Shown here piece by piece: positions 1-12,178 of a stretch of 64,000 nt of DNA. The translations under genes and the position numbers were made by a program. How positions within the stretch are numbered: position 1 is the first letter of the stretch; each line of letters starts with the position of its first letter. Source of the DNA: Mansonella perstans (taxonomy: Eukaryota > Nematoda > Chromadorea > Rhabditida > Onchocercidae); contig JBAMDO010000072.1 of assembly GCA_037074765.1 (NCBI GenBank), forward strand, positions 1-64,000, written 5' to 3'. The notes beneath the pieces are model-generated. The model did no database searches and was not told where the DNA came from. It was given only the letters and a program-made list of their open reading frames with translations.

Positions 1-2535
1 AAAGTGCAAATTGTTTTTCACAGAAATATGTCAATTTTTTCTAGTACATAAATTAATATGCAATAGCGAAAAATCAGTTCATGAATAGTTCATGAATAAA
101 TTAAGTAAGTAATTAAATTTACCAGTTATTATGATTTTATTAATTTAATAACTTATATTTTAATACGCTTAAAATTTCTTTTTTGCTGTTTACTGATTTA
201 TATTTTGGTAGTTTTTGTCTATTTATTAACATTTGCATGAACATTTTTTAGTCGTCTCTTTGACATAATGCCAAATTTTTTTTTATGCTCACATTACTAA
301 TTAAGTATCAATAATGTCACCAATCAGTACACCAATAACCAACCAAATGCCACTAGTCATCAACCAATTATTCGTTCAATTCTAATTGCTCATAAAATTT
401 GTTTGATTTCATTTTGTTTTGAAAATTCACTGCACTTTTTTAATTGAAATTAGAAAGAAAGAAAGTAAGACTTTCCCCAATTATTAGTTATTTTAATTTC
501 CCTCCTCCCTCGTTTAGTTAATAAATTTTAATCTGAAATGAAACAAAATACAAAGATTGGAAAGAAGGACAGGAAAAATTATTAAAAATTTCAAAATTAA
601 ATTTTGAAAAAAAAATTAAAAAATTATTTTCAGTTTGTTAGAGAAAATAAGATATTTATAATTTTTCTCTCCATCATTTCTTCTTTTCTTAATTACAATT
701 TAAAATTTGAAAATTTCTCTTATTTTACCCTTAAATTTCTCTTATTTTGTTTAGCAATTAAGTATTAAGTAGATGAATAGAAAAATAAGTAAGTAGACAA
801 GTAAGGTATGATAGATTTATAATAACTTAAGCCTAATTATTGTTTTGAATCTAAATAACCTGAAATTGTTGAATAATTAAAAATGAAAAAAAGTAAATGA
901 AAGATGCGGGAGATAGTTCCAAAAAAATGTTTCGAATTCAAAAAATTATTCACGAAATTTTAATTTTCTTTTAAATTAAATCTTATATTAAAAAGAAAAA
1001 TGAAAAAAAAGATTAAATGATTTAAAATGTAGCAGTTAAATTGAAATATGCAATGATATTCTGAAATGAAGATATATTTTAAAAAGAGATTTGTTTCTAG
1101 CAGCTGTGAATGAAAAACATATTTTCCGTGAGTTAATTCCGGTTTTTTTTGCTCCAGAAAAACGACTTAATTTAGATTTCACTCTTGCCATGCATTTTTA
1201 ATTTCATTTTTGTCTCAGTTATATATTAACCTGTTTAAATATCTGCGTTGTATCAACGTATTTTTCTATTAGCAATTCTAAAACACATTCTTCGATTTTA
1301 TCAAATGTTCAAACTCTATCCGCTGTACGATATTTATTCGTATACGGCGATAGTAATTACTGTACAAACTAGATGCCGAAAAAAAACAAAAAAATTGTGA
1401 TATTTTAAAAAATTTTGTTCTCAGTGTTATTTAACCTACGACACGACAGTTAAATCTATGCAAAATTTTGATAACGTATGATGATAGTTTATCTTAAGCA
1501 TAAATTTTTTTCTAGCACATTCGTTACAAATAAAAATATTCGTTAATTATTGTTTGAAATTAAATTACTGATCACACTTTCGCCATTAGTTTTGTTATTG
1601 TTTGCCATGGTTTACTCCTTATTCCGTTAATTATATTTTATTATTTGATTTGTTTTAATTGTGTAACACACTATAGTAATGATGTTATAATAGTAATGCT
1701 ACGGTGGCAATACTACGGTAGTGATTTTATAGTAACAAGTGAATGAAAAAAAACTAAAAAATAAAAATGACGACAAAAGTGGAAAAAAATTTCGCGATCA
1801 TAAAAGAATATTTAAAAAAAAAAATTAAAAAAAATATGTATTAAAAAAAGAATGATGAAGAAAAAGAAAGGAGAAAACAAACCATCGTTAAAGAAAAATA
1901 AATATTAACAATAATTTAAATTAAATTAATTATAAAACGATAATGTTATGGCGATGATAATACATTAACGCACAGTAGAGTGCTAATTTTGCAGTGCCAT
2001 ATTCTTTTTAATAACGCAAATTTATTTATGCTTATTTGTAGCTGCTTTTTTTACAATCAAAATAATACATTTATTCATTTTTTTACATTAATCATTTTGT
2101 TCTTTTTTAGATAATTTCTGCAAAATTTGATGATTCAATGATAAATTAATTATCTGCATGGTATAGACATTCTCGAATGCAACTGCAACTACTGCAAGTA
2201 TATTTTTTATACGCATATATATATATTTTGGATTTTTACACTCAATTATTGAATGCTTTTTTGTGATATTCAATTATACATACATGTACATGAATACGGT
2301 GAAAATCACACAATACGAAGTACTATTTGTTTCAACATATTAAATATTAAATTTTTTCTTGTATAATTAATTTTTACACATTTTTTTCCACGTTTTTTTT
2401 GAAAATTTTCTCATCTGCATCTTATTTTTCTTTTTTATTCCATGTTCTTTTTTAACTTTACCAAATTAATCCTGCTGTTGTTATCATTATTAGTATTATT
2501 GCTGTTATTATTGTTCTTCTTATTATCATTATCAC

Positions 2536-2545
<10 letters not shown>

Positions 2546-2618
<73 letters not shown>
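2546..2618. repeat. (ATT)n trinucleotide microsatellite
   Basis: About 24 uninterrupted ATT units, preceded by degenerate ATC/ATT units from about 2485. Read on the + strand it makes a false leucine-rich open frame. Confidence 0.95.
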
Positions 2619-2619
<1 letters not shown>

Positions 2620-4829
2620 AATTTTATTTTATCGATCAAAAAAAAAAATTATACTAAAAATGAAGAAAAAAAGGAAAGCAAAAAGAATTTGTACAATTTT
2701 TTTTTTCTACTAAATTATTCTAGTATTATTTCTGATCGATCAAATAAAAATTTAAACATCTTAGCAATTTTTTTTTAGATAAATAATTTTCTTTTCATAT
2801 GAATTTTAATTTTGTAAATATAAGAAGAAAATTCCGAAAATTCAGTTAACTAGGCAGTTATTTTGACTAATATACTTGATTGATCTCACAATTGTAGTTA
2901 CTAATTAAGTTGGTTGCCTAGCAATATCACAACTTGTCTGCTTTTTCCATGGATTTTTTTTTGTAGAAAAACAAAGTTTCAACAGTTGTTGAATTTTTCT
3001 TTTACATTTTTTGATTTTCCCACTTTTTTTCCTTTCAAATATATTTGATAATAAATATAATTGTGTATCAAATATGTTCTCTTCTTTTTACACTTTTTCT
3101 AGAAGAATATTTCGTTAAAATATGTCAAATATTATTTTTCAAGCAACCAATTAGCAATTTAATTTAAAACATTTAAAATGAATGTGCCGTTGAAACGAAA
3201 AATTCTCATCTCTTTCTTTCGCTATCTTGTGTTTTTTTCTTTATATCGATAAATTATGGAGAGTAATGAAGATTTCAAATTAAATGAGAAATTAGTCTGA
3301 TTATTATTATTTTATTCTTTTCTACTAAATTTCCATTTTTTTCTTACCATGATATTAAACTTTTTTCTTTCAAAATTTTTTTCATTTCTTTCATGAAATA
3401 TTTTATGAAGATTTTCAATTGCGTACTTTTGATTTGAAATATTAATTTCTAGAATGGTTTTATTTCATTTTCAAATTTGTATGAAAAATTAATCGGAATA
3501 TTATTTTATAAAAATTTCTGTTTCATTTTTAATTTAAAGAATTTTTTGCATCCACATAAACCTTCTTTTTCTGCTTTTAAGTTAACAAATTGTACTACGA
3601 TATTTGGTTCAGATAATTGAAAAAAATTCCTAAATTTTTTTGGTTTACCTGTTTGTTACTCAAAATTTATGATTCATGATCTTAGATTTTTTGCTGTTTG
3701 CTGCTAGCATAATTAATTACTAGTATCCGGCGTTTTGTAATCATATGTAACATTAATTTTTTGCATTTAAATTTCCAGCTTAATCATTTTTAATCTTTGA
3801 AAAGTTATATTTTTTTTTAAAATAATTTCATGGATAGATTTTTTTCTCGCTCTCTTAGAACCATTCAATAAACACACATATTCAATGAACTTACGGTTAT
3901 CATTCAATAAATAAACTTATGATAGCAGTTTGAAACTTTATAAATATTTGGTAAAAAAAATTCCATTCCTGTTTTTTCCCTTTTTCTTTTCTGTATCTTT
4001 ACGAAAAAAAGACAAAAAACACATTATTATAATTTAACCGTAACTGCTTATCCTAAAATATACTTTTGTCAGCTTGCATTTTTTCCTTTTTCCATTGATT
4101 TTTCTTTAAATGAAAGGTTATATCAAATTTTTAAAATTTTGAAATATTAATTTATAAAAAATTTTAACACTATAGGAGAAATTATTTCACATCATTTATA
4201 AATTAAGAACCATTTAAAATTTTTATGCATTCGTTCATTCATTAATATGATCACTTTTTTTTTTTTTTTTTTAATTGATAATAGTGAAAGTTTCATTGTA
4301 AAATAAGTTAACACTTATTCAATTAAATTAATTAAATTTTATTTTTTTAAATCTTATGTAATTATTATTCCACTGTTTAGATATAAACAGTTTGGCTTGA
4401 AGAATGGTAAAATGATTCGATTTAATATGTTATGTTCAGCTGTATTTCATTATCACTTCTAATTTTCTCATTGTCAACTATATTTTCTTTTCATCTTTTC
4501 CTCTCTGTTGTTTTCAAAGTACGAAATCTTAATTAGTTTTCAATTTGTTACCAAAAATTGATATAGTATTTTGGATAAATGTAAAATCATTCAGTCTTCA
4601 GTTTCTCTATCTCTCTCTTTATTTCTCTTTCTCTTTCTTTTTCCTCCTTGGTTTTTTTTTTTTTTTTTTTTTTTTTTTGTACTTCAAATTTCATAATTGT
4701 ATTTTAAAATTAAAAATTTTTATTTCATGCTTTACCTGGATGTTATTTTTATTATATGTGTACGAATTTTTTTCATTAAAATTTTAATACTGCTTAAAAT
4801 TATTCATAATTGTTCTGCATATTAGTGTA

Positions 4830-4866
4830 ACACACACACACACACACACATACATACACATACAAT
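4830..4866. repeat. (CA)n microsatellite with TACA tail
   Basis: About ten CA units followed by TACATACACATACA. It stands in non-coding sequence. Confidence 0.9.
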
Positions 4867-5881
4867 AAAGTCATAGCTGAATGATTATGGAGTATGTATC
4901 AACATGGAGATATATTTTAAAAGCTAAATCATGATTGTATCAGCGTAGATACACATTTTATTACCCGAATGGATCATAACGTACCAACACAGTGACATAT
5001 TTTATTAGCCGAGTCGATACTGATTTATTTGAATGAATACACTCACATTTTTAGCAGAATGAATCATGACGAACCAAAATTTAATTATCACTTCTATATC
5101 ACGTATTATCACTGACAAAATTTAAATTATCACCCAATTATTTTATTGGCTAAATTGAATGATGTGTATCGTCGGAAATGAAGCAACGATCGTATTTCTT
5201 CCTAGTCTTGCCCTCTTTCATATTTTTAGGTTGTGCTAGCTGCTACCGCATTTCATTTACTTTGATAAATGTAAATTTTTTCCATCCTAATTGGAAATTG
5301 AATATAAAAAATATCGTTGAGGGCTATTCATATTTCATGAATTTGATGTAAAATTTGAACTTTTAATTAATTGCAGCCATTTTTACAACAATGCTTTCAT
5401 CTAGCATTCAATGAGATATTGTCACAATATGAAAATTAAAAAATAGTTTAAAAAAGAAGAAGAACCAGTGAAATAAGTTTAATTTGTCGAAATGTTTGTT
5501 ATTGCAAGACTAACATTCAAGCATGGGAAGAAATACAATGAATTGACTTTCAGGAAAGAAATAAATGATTTCCTGTATCAGTTAAATTTACTTCAAATTT
5601 TCCGGTTATCCTTTTTTTCTATTTCAGTTCCTCCACACAGTTTTGTCAAAAATTTGAAATGATTCTTATCAGATCATTAAATTTATTCGCAATTTTTTAT
5701 TTCTTTGATTAAATTTTTTAATGATTTTAATGAAATTTTTTAATGAACTATATGTGAGAAAGAAGGAAGCTACGTCATTTATTAATGTATGCTTGTTTTT
5801 TTTCTGAAAATTGGCGCATTTGAAAGCCACTTTTTCAACTTTGCTTCATAGAACTTATTCTTCCATTGTTTCATTGTTTCA

Positions 5882-6110
5882 AATAAATTATTTCCAATAT
5901 ATCTGGCTCTCTACATTTTGATAAATTATTTCCAATAACTCGTCATTTTGATAAATTATTTTTAATATATTCTGCTCTCTATCATTTTGGTAAATTATTT
6001 CCAATATATTCTGCTCTCTATCATTTTGATAAATTATTTCCAATTTGCCGTGTCCTTTATCATCCTGATAAATTATTTCCATTCCAATACATTGTTTCCA
6101 ATATATTTTG
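5882..6110. repeat. Degenerate minisatellite, unit about 30-41 bp
   Basis: At least five head-to-tail copies of a unit that starts TAAATTATTTCCAAT, continues with ATATTCTGCTCTCTATC and ends near ATTTTGA. Copies differ by substitutions and deletions. More decayed copies (AATTATTTGCAAT and similar) continue to about 6340. The minus strand reads as a repetitive EIIYQND peptide, which is a by-product of the repeat and not a protein. Confidence 0.85.
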
Positions 6111-9039
6111 TTTGATTTTTTCTGATACATTATTATTTCCAGTGTACTGCGTTACAAATTGATTTTTGTTGATTTAACAAAAATTAAAATCGATTTTTAT
6201 TCTAAAAAATTATTTGCAATACATTCTATCATTTAATGATTATTTATAATATTTTCAATCATATGAATTATTTGCAATCTATTCTACTATATCGATTATT
6301 TACAATAAATTCTGCTATATTAATTATTCACAATTTTTTCTGTCAAACTGTTTTTCTTTTAACTATAGTGTATTCAGTCCTTCATTCGCCGTATATGTTG
6401 TTTATTTTCATTCCCTTATATACCATGTGTTTATAAGTTGTTGTACAACAAAACCTGTTGAAGATGACTGATCGATCATAAAATGATTAGCTCTGCCTCC
6501 ACTACAATTCTCCTCGCTTTCACTTTCTCCTCCTCCTCTCAAAAACTAAATTGAATAATTACCCACCCCCTTGCGAAGATAATTGTATGAATGTTTACGT
6601 GTGAAATGATTTGCTTTTAAAGTTATGGAATGTTGAATAAAATGAAAGCAACAGGAAGGCGATAGGAAAAAGCGTAATCTGCAACACTTTTGTTTAATAA
6701 TATTGTTTACTAGCATTATCTTTACTATTTGTTTATTGTTTACTATTTCATAAGTGTTATTACTATAATCCTTACTACTAATTACTACCATCCTTGCTAC
6801 TACTACTACTACTATTGCTATTGCCATCGCAACTGTTATTGCTACTGCAACTACTCATACTTATTTTATTTCTTAATCAAAGAAAAAACTTTAGTAACTA
6901 TAATCAATAGTAGCAATAACAATAACAATAAAAGGTTAAATAGCAGCACTTATTGCTTATTTTGTAATTACTCTAATTATCACTGTTATTACAATGTACG
7001 CATTCATTTTTTTTTCTTTTGTTTTTTTTTTTTAAATCAATTTTAATCAAATTAAATACAACGATAATTTCAGAATACGTTTGTTTAATAAAAAAAAAAA
7101 AAAAAAAAATTAGCTGATAAGTTTTATTTTTTACTATTACATATAAACTGCTTGTTATCTCAAACTGATATTGAAGAAAACAAATAAAATGAATTTGAAT
7201 CGATCAATAAATGCTATCTTCTAATATTAATAATAATTTTGTTTTAATGATAGATGAAAAAAGTATTTTCGGCAAATTATAATTTCCAAATGTGCTAAAT
7301 TCGCGGATTAGTTTTGCAAGTAATTGTCGTTAGAATGAATGGGAAGATAATTTTTTGTAAATCATTGCTAATTTTTTTTTCAAAATATTATTTATTAGTG
7401 CATTTATATAATCATTATAACTTGGACATTAAAGACATTGAGCAATAAATTTTTGAACAGTTATAACTTTCACAAATTCATAATTCATAAGTACGTTAGC
7501 TAATTACTAAACTTCAACTTAAGTTTAAATTTAAATAATTTCTATTTCTCGAATTATAGTACTTTTTTTCGAGGATTTTTGAAATATTTAGTTTTTTAAT
7601 TAATTTATTTCTGTTATCATGTATTTCTATTTTAATCATTTCTTTTTTTTGAGCAGTTGAATTATTAAATAAAATACAACTATTGTCTTTTTTTTATTTC
7701 TTCTTTATTCCACAAATCATTTTATCACTTATCAAAGTTTCCAATTCATAAATACACAGAATACAAATTAAAAATTTGAAAAAGCATTTTGAATGAGAAA
7801 TCAATCAAAATTAAGTAATTATTAATTTTGCTCTGGCAAATTAAATTTCAATCAAAGATGAATTAATTTTTATTATTAAAAAAAATCATTAAAGAAAGAT
7901 TGAAGAAAATCAAGGTTCAATTAGTATTCTTTGTAAACATTTGCAACGATCGATTGCAAAATTAAATGTTTTGTTTTAATTTATCCTTTACTTTAAATTT
8001 CATAAATTAAATTTTAATCAAGAAAAAATTAATTTTTATCATTTTTACAAATCATTGAATTAATAAAAAATAAAATTAATATCAAAACAAAATCTTATCT
8101 TTCAATCAATCAGTCTTCCCTCTTACAGTCAGCCATTTTGCACAAATTTCATTCTTTCTTCTTTCTTTCTTTTTTCATTTAATTCTTTTCTTCATCGATA
8201 AATTTTTCAAATGCTTGAAAATCAATCAATCAGTTCATTTAAGATGAAAAAAGAAAAGAGAAAGAGAAAAACTAAAGAAAATTTTGCGCTCTTTTTTTAA
8301 TTCAATCGATTTTTCTTTTTTTTTTTGCCAGATAAATTGATGTAAAAATTATTGTCAACAATTTTCTGTCATTTTTTTTGACAAGAAGACTTTTCCAGGG
8401 CAAACAGCATGCACTTCCAGTGATGAATCTGAATCTGAATCTAAATTCATTGCATAAATTCCGATTTATGACAAATTTCACAAAACACTTGATTCAGTGA
8501 TTGCATAATTCTTTCAGTCATTTGAGAACATTCATAAATAATCTTTTTTTTTTTTTTTTTTTTTTCAAAATATTTAGTCAAAAAGAAATTCATTATTTAA
8601 ACAATTGCTGTTATCAATAACAATATATTGTGTATGCATACACAATTTACAAATTTAGATTTATAAATATAAATACTTAAAAATTTTGGTTAATGATTAT
8701 TTTTTTTTGTAGAATTTTTCTACAAATTATGAATGTCATAAATTGTATGTGTGACAATTATTTGCTTTATTTTCGAGTTCATTATTGTTAGAATTTACGA
8801 AAAGATTATATGTATGTATGCAAATGTACGTGTTAATTTTAATTTTTTAAATTTCAAGGATGTAAAATTTTTAATTTTTCAATTTTTTTTTTTCATTGAT
8901 TTTTGCAATGGAATAAAAATGGAAATTAAAAGCAAAAAAGAAAAAAAGAAATTTTTAATGGAAAATTTTTTTGTTGTCGTGTTTATTTGCATTATTAATT
9001 AATTAATCAATCAATTTGCATTTCATTGCAATGTTTTTT

Positions 9040-9057
9040 TGTGTTTTGTAATTGCAG
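9040..9057 (+). promoter_or_regulatory. Candidate spliced-leader acceptor for the gene at 9128
   Basis: A T-rich tract ends in TTGCAG at 9057, 70 nt before the proposed start codon. No upstream exon is visible. In nematodes such an isolated acceptor before the first coding exon is usually the trans-splice site that receives the spliced leader. Inferred from position and consensus only. Confidence 0.4.
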
Positions 9058-9127
9058 CATTTCATTTCATATAATTATCGACTGAAATTTAATTTTGGAA
9101 TATTGAGGTATGAAGATTTAATTGACA

Positions 9128-10518
9128 ATGAAAAAGAAAATACGTTTTAAGTAAGTGTTCTTGGATTCATTTTGTGTTCAAAAATTTTTTGCTGAATTTT
9201 ACATTTCAATAAAATTGAGATATAAATTAATTAATTTAAATTTTTAATTGTTCATTTATTTGTCTTTGTTTTTTTCATTTGCTGTATCATGGTAGTGTTG
9301 TTTTTGCAACACTGTTAACAAGTGATTTTTTTCAGTAAGTCATGAAACAAATCCCCATAAATTAATTAATTTAATAACAAAACTATTAATTTTGTTAATG
9401 CAAGGAAAAATTTTGTAATTCAAATAAATTACTTTTGAATATTTTATTTTTAAGTCTTTATGTTATTCAGTTCAGTTATAGAATAACGTAATGCTTCGTT
9501 TTTTCTTTTTTTTTTTTTTTAGAAACAATGAACTTCCTGCAGCAGATTTGCTCTCATCCCGAGAAACATACGAGAGATATGTCAGATCATACGATCGTAA
9601 TGCCGGTCTTATGCCTATTTCATTTTCGAATCCTACACCTGTAACTTACCTCAATGTAAGTTCATTAAGCTTATCTCTGTTTATTTTCTTCACAAAATCC
9701 CGTTTAACCTATTAATTAGAATTAATTTCTGTTAAAATCCTATTGTCCCTTTCTTAAAAAAGAAAAAAAAAGAATGCTGTCAATTTTTCATTCGTCTTAT
9801 TTTTTTCTTTTTCTTTATTTTGCTTTATTTTGCTATGAATTATATGTTGAAGTCTATTTGCAAAATATAATAAAATTTTTTTTTTCAAATAACGTATCAT
9901 GTTATGTTTGCAGAAATATGAAGTTGTCACTGAGACACCTGCATCTCGGCCACATGAAGTAATGGTATCAATGCCACAAGAGCAAACCATATCGAAGCAA
10001 AATTTAGAATATTTAAAAAAAAAAAGGTTTGTTCATTTTTACATTTATACATATTCCGGAAAAAAAAATAAGAAGCATTTAAAGCTATTTTAATATCTCT
10101 TACGAATTCGTCAACAATTTTCGATCCTGAATATGCCATAATAGCCCTTTTTAAGTCAACAATATTTCCTTATTTGACTAGTGATTAATTAAATTATTCC
10201 TTTCAATTTTCCATCGAAACTTAATTAGAATCATAATAATATTATAAAAATATTGATAATAATAATAATGAAATGTTAAAATTTTTAATTGGAGAAAAAG
10301 TAATGCATCAAATATACATATTTCAAAGTAATTAAATTCATAGTTGAGGACAAATTTCATAAATTATTAAAACAATTTTATCGTCAGCTATGTTGCAATA
10401 AAAATTTTTTTTTTCAAAATTTTTCTCCATTTTATTGTTTTCTTTTTGAACAATTAGAAGAAATTATTTGAAATTCGAAATTGAAATAATTTTACCAGTA
10501 ATTCTGCGAAGGTACAAT

Positions 10519-10585
<67 letters not shown>

Positions 10586-10586
10586 A

Positions 10587-10635
<49 letters not shown>

Positions 10636-12178
10636 CATCAACAACTAAACATGGCAAATTGTTGCATGAAAATTTTGTTACATTTTTTCCTGAAATTTAA
10701 AATGATCAAAACAAGTTTCATAAACAAAAAAAAGGAAAAAAAGTGTCAAATAAATTATTATATTTCAATTTTTCGAAATTTTTTTTAATGTTGAAAAAGT
10801 ATTTATTTTTAGGGAATAAAAAAAAAAAAGTGAATGCATAATTTGTATTTTATTCTCTCGATGGGATCATAACAACAGTATGACATTCATATGTTTAGCT
10901 TACAGGACATTTTATTGTAAATAAAAATTCTTTCCATGCCACTAATGAAAATGAAACAATTTTCAAATCATTGCATAATATGTTCGTTTTTCATTTTATT
11001 GAAATTATTGTAATATTTCAGTTTTTTTAATAAATAATCCAAATTTGCTTTTGCAGATAAACTAGACGACAAAAATTTTTCATCGTTCAAAAATATTGTA
11101 TTTTCAAAATTGTTTCTTATCAAATTACTTTGTAACTATTAAAAATTAATTTGTTAACAAAAAAATGGAACTTACCAAAAAACTATGCAAAATTTTTATT
11201 TGTTTCACTTAATTAATTTATTTCTGTAAAAACTACAATTCATAAATTAATCAGATTTGCTGAACATCGCAGCTTGTAAATTAATTAGCTTTAATGAATA
11301 CTACAGTTTATCATTTTTTATCTATAGATTAATTACTTTATACATTTATTTCAATTAAATTGAAAAAAAACCTTCCATTTCTTCTAAGAAAAGATTTTTT
11401 TTTTTTCTTTTAAGAAAAGATTTTTTTTTTGACGCTATTTATATGACAAAAATGCCGAAATTTTATTTCGTGTAAATTATTATCCGCTAATGAATTATGA
11501 ATTTAATAATAATGATTTTTGACTGATTTCTTGCTTGTGACGCTGTTTCGTAAATTTAAAAAATTTTATTCATTAACAGATGAAATAGATTATTTAATTC
11601 TTTTTTTTGAAATGGAAAGCATGTTAGCATATACTAAATTTTACCTAACCTTTTTCTAAAATGCTCTCCATACCTAATCTAAAATGAAGTTATTTAAAAT
11701 CATTAATCGTAATCTAAAATTTATTTCGATAATTTAAAATTTCATGCATTCATTGGCTCACTTGCTAAATGATGAAGGAATTGAAAGAGGAAATTTATTT
11801 TGCAATTACCATGCATTAATTTTGATGTGAAACATATGATAAAGAGTGGCCATTTTGGAACACTTTCCGATTAACGAGAATTCAACCGGAAATTATTTAT
11901 TTATTTTTAAATGGCTTTATTTTTTCAATATTGCAAACTTTAAAAAAGCTTGAAGTTTCTTTTTTTCTCCTGATGAAATTTGATATCACATGAATGTAAT
12001 AACTCATTAATCATTTTGGACAATTGGTTGTTATAAATTTGTGATTTTTAATTTTAATTTCACTTTTTTTCTTGCAGCAACATTTGGTCGAGTAATTTTA
12101 GCTGCTATTGCTGTACCACTGATCATTATGACATGCCTATTTATCGCCGTATGGTTCCAGGAATTAGGCTTTCTCTAG
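9128..12178 (+). CDS. Small unrecognised protein with C-terminal membrane helix
   Basis: Proposed exons are 9128-9150, 9523-9655, 9914-10026 and 12078-12178. Exon 1 holds the start codon, encodes only MKKKIRF, and ends at a GTAAGT donor in the phase required by exon 2. An earlier ATG at 9105 closes at once. Exons 2 and 3 encode about 80 mostly polar residues with no domain I recognise. The last exon gives a hydrophobic stretch of about 20 residues (ILAAIAVPLIIMTCLFIAVW) followed by about six residues and a TAG. This suggests a tail-anchored or single-pass membrane protein of about 120 residues. One problem is that exon 3 ends in phase 2 after an 11-A run, while the helix exon needs phase 1. 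One base too many in the A run, or an unseen exon, would explain it. Function unknown. Confidence 0.6.
10522..10634. repeat. Long (CA)n array interrupted by an A run
   Basis: About 29 and 22 CA units flank ten consecutive A residues at about 10580-10590. It lies in the last intron of the small membrane-protein gene. Open frames through it on both strands (His-Thr and Val-Cys repeats) are artefacts. Confidence 0.95.

Larger units (their letters stand above)
1..9127. other. A+T-rich intergenic DNA, no supported gene
   Basis: I see no convincing exon on either strand. The sequence is dominated by A and T homopolymers, short simple repeats (given separately) and stop-rich frames. The few open frames are low-complexity, such as a leucine-rich reading of the ATT array near 2546 and a peptide read through a minisatellite near 5900. 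Regulatory DNA for the gene starting at 9128 may lie in the last few hundred bases, but no motif can be defended. Confidence 0.7.

Noticed and set aside
2442..2657. Leucine-rich 71-codon open frame
   Set aside because: It is a translation of the ATT microsatellite and flanking T runs, with no start context or splice sites.
5888..6130. Minus-strand 80-codon frame with repeated EIIYQND peptide
   Set aside because: It coincides exactly with the minisatellite and the repeat units vary in length. No flanking gene structure.
10454..10788. His-Thr and Val-Cys repeat frames on the two strands
   Set aside because: Both are readings of the CA array inside an intron.
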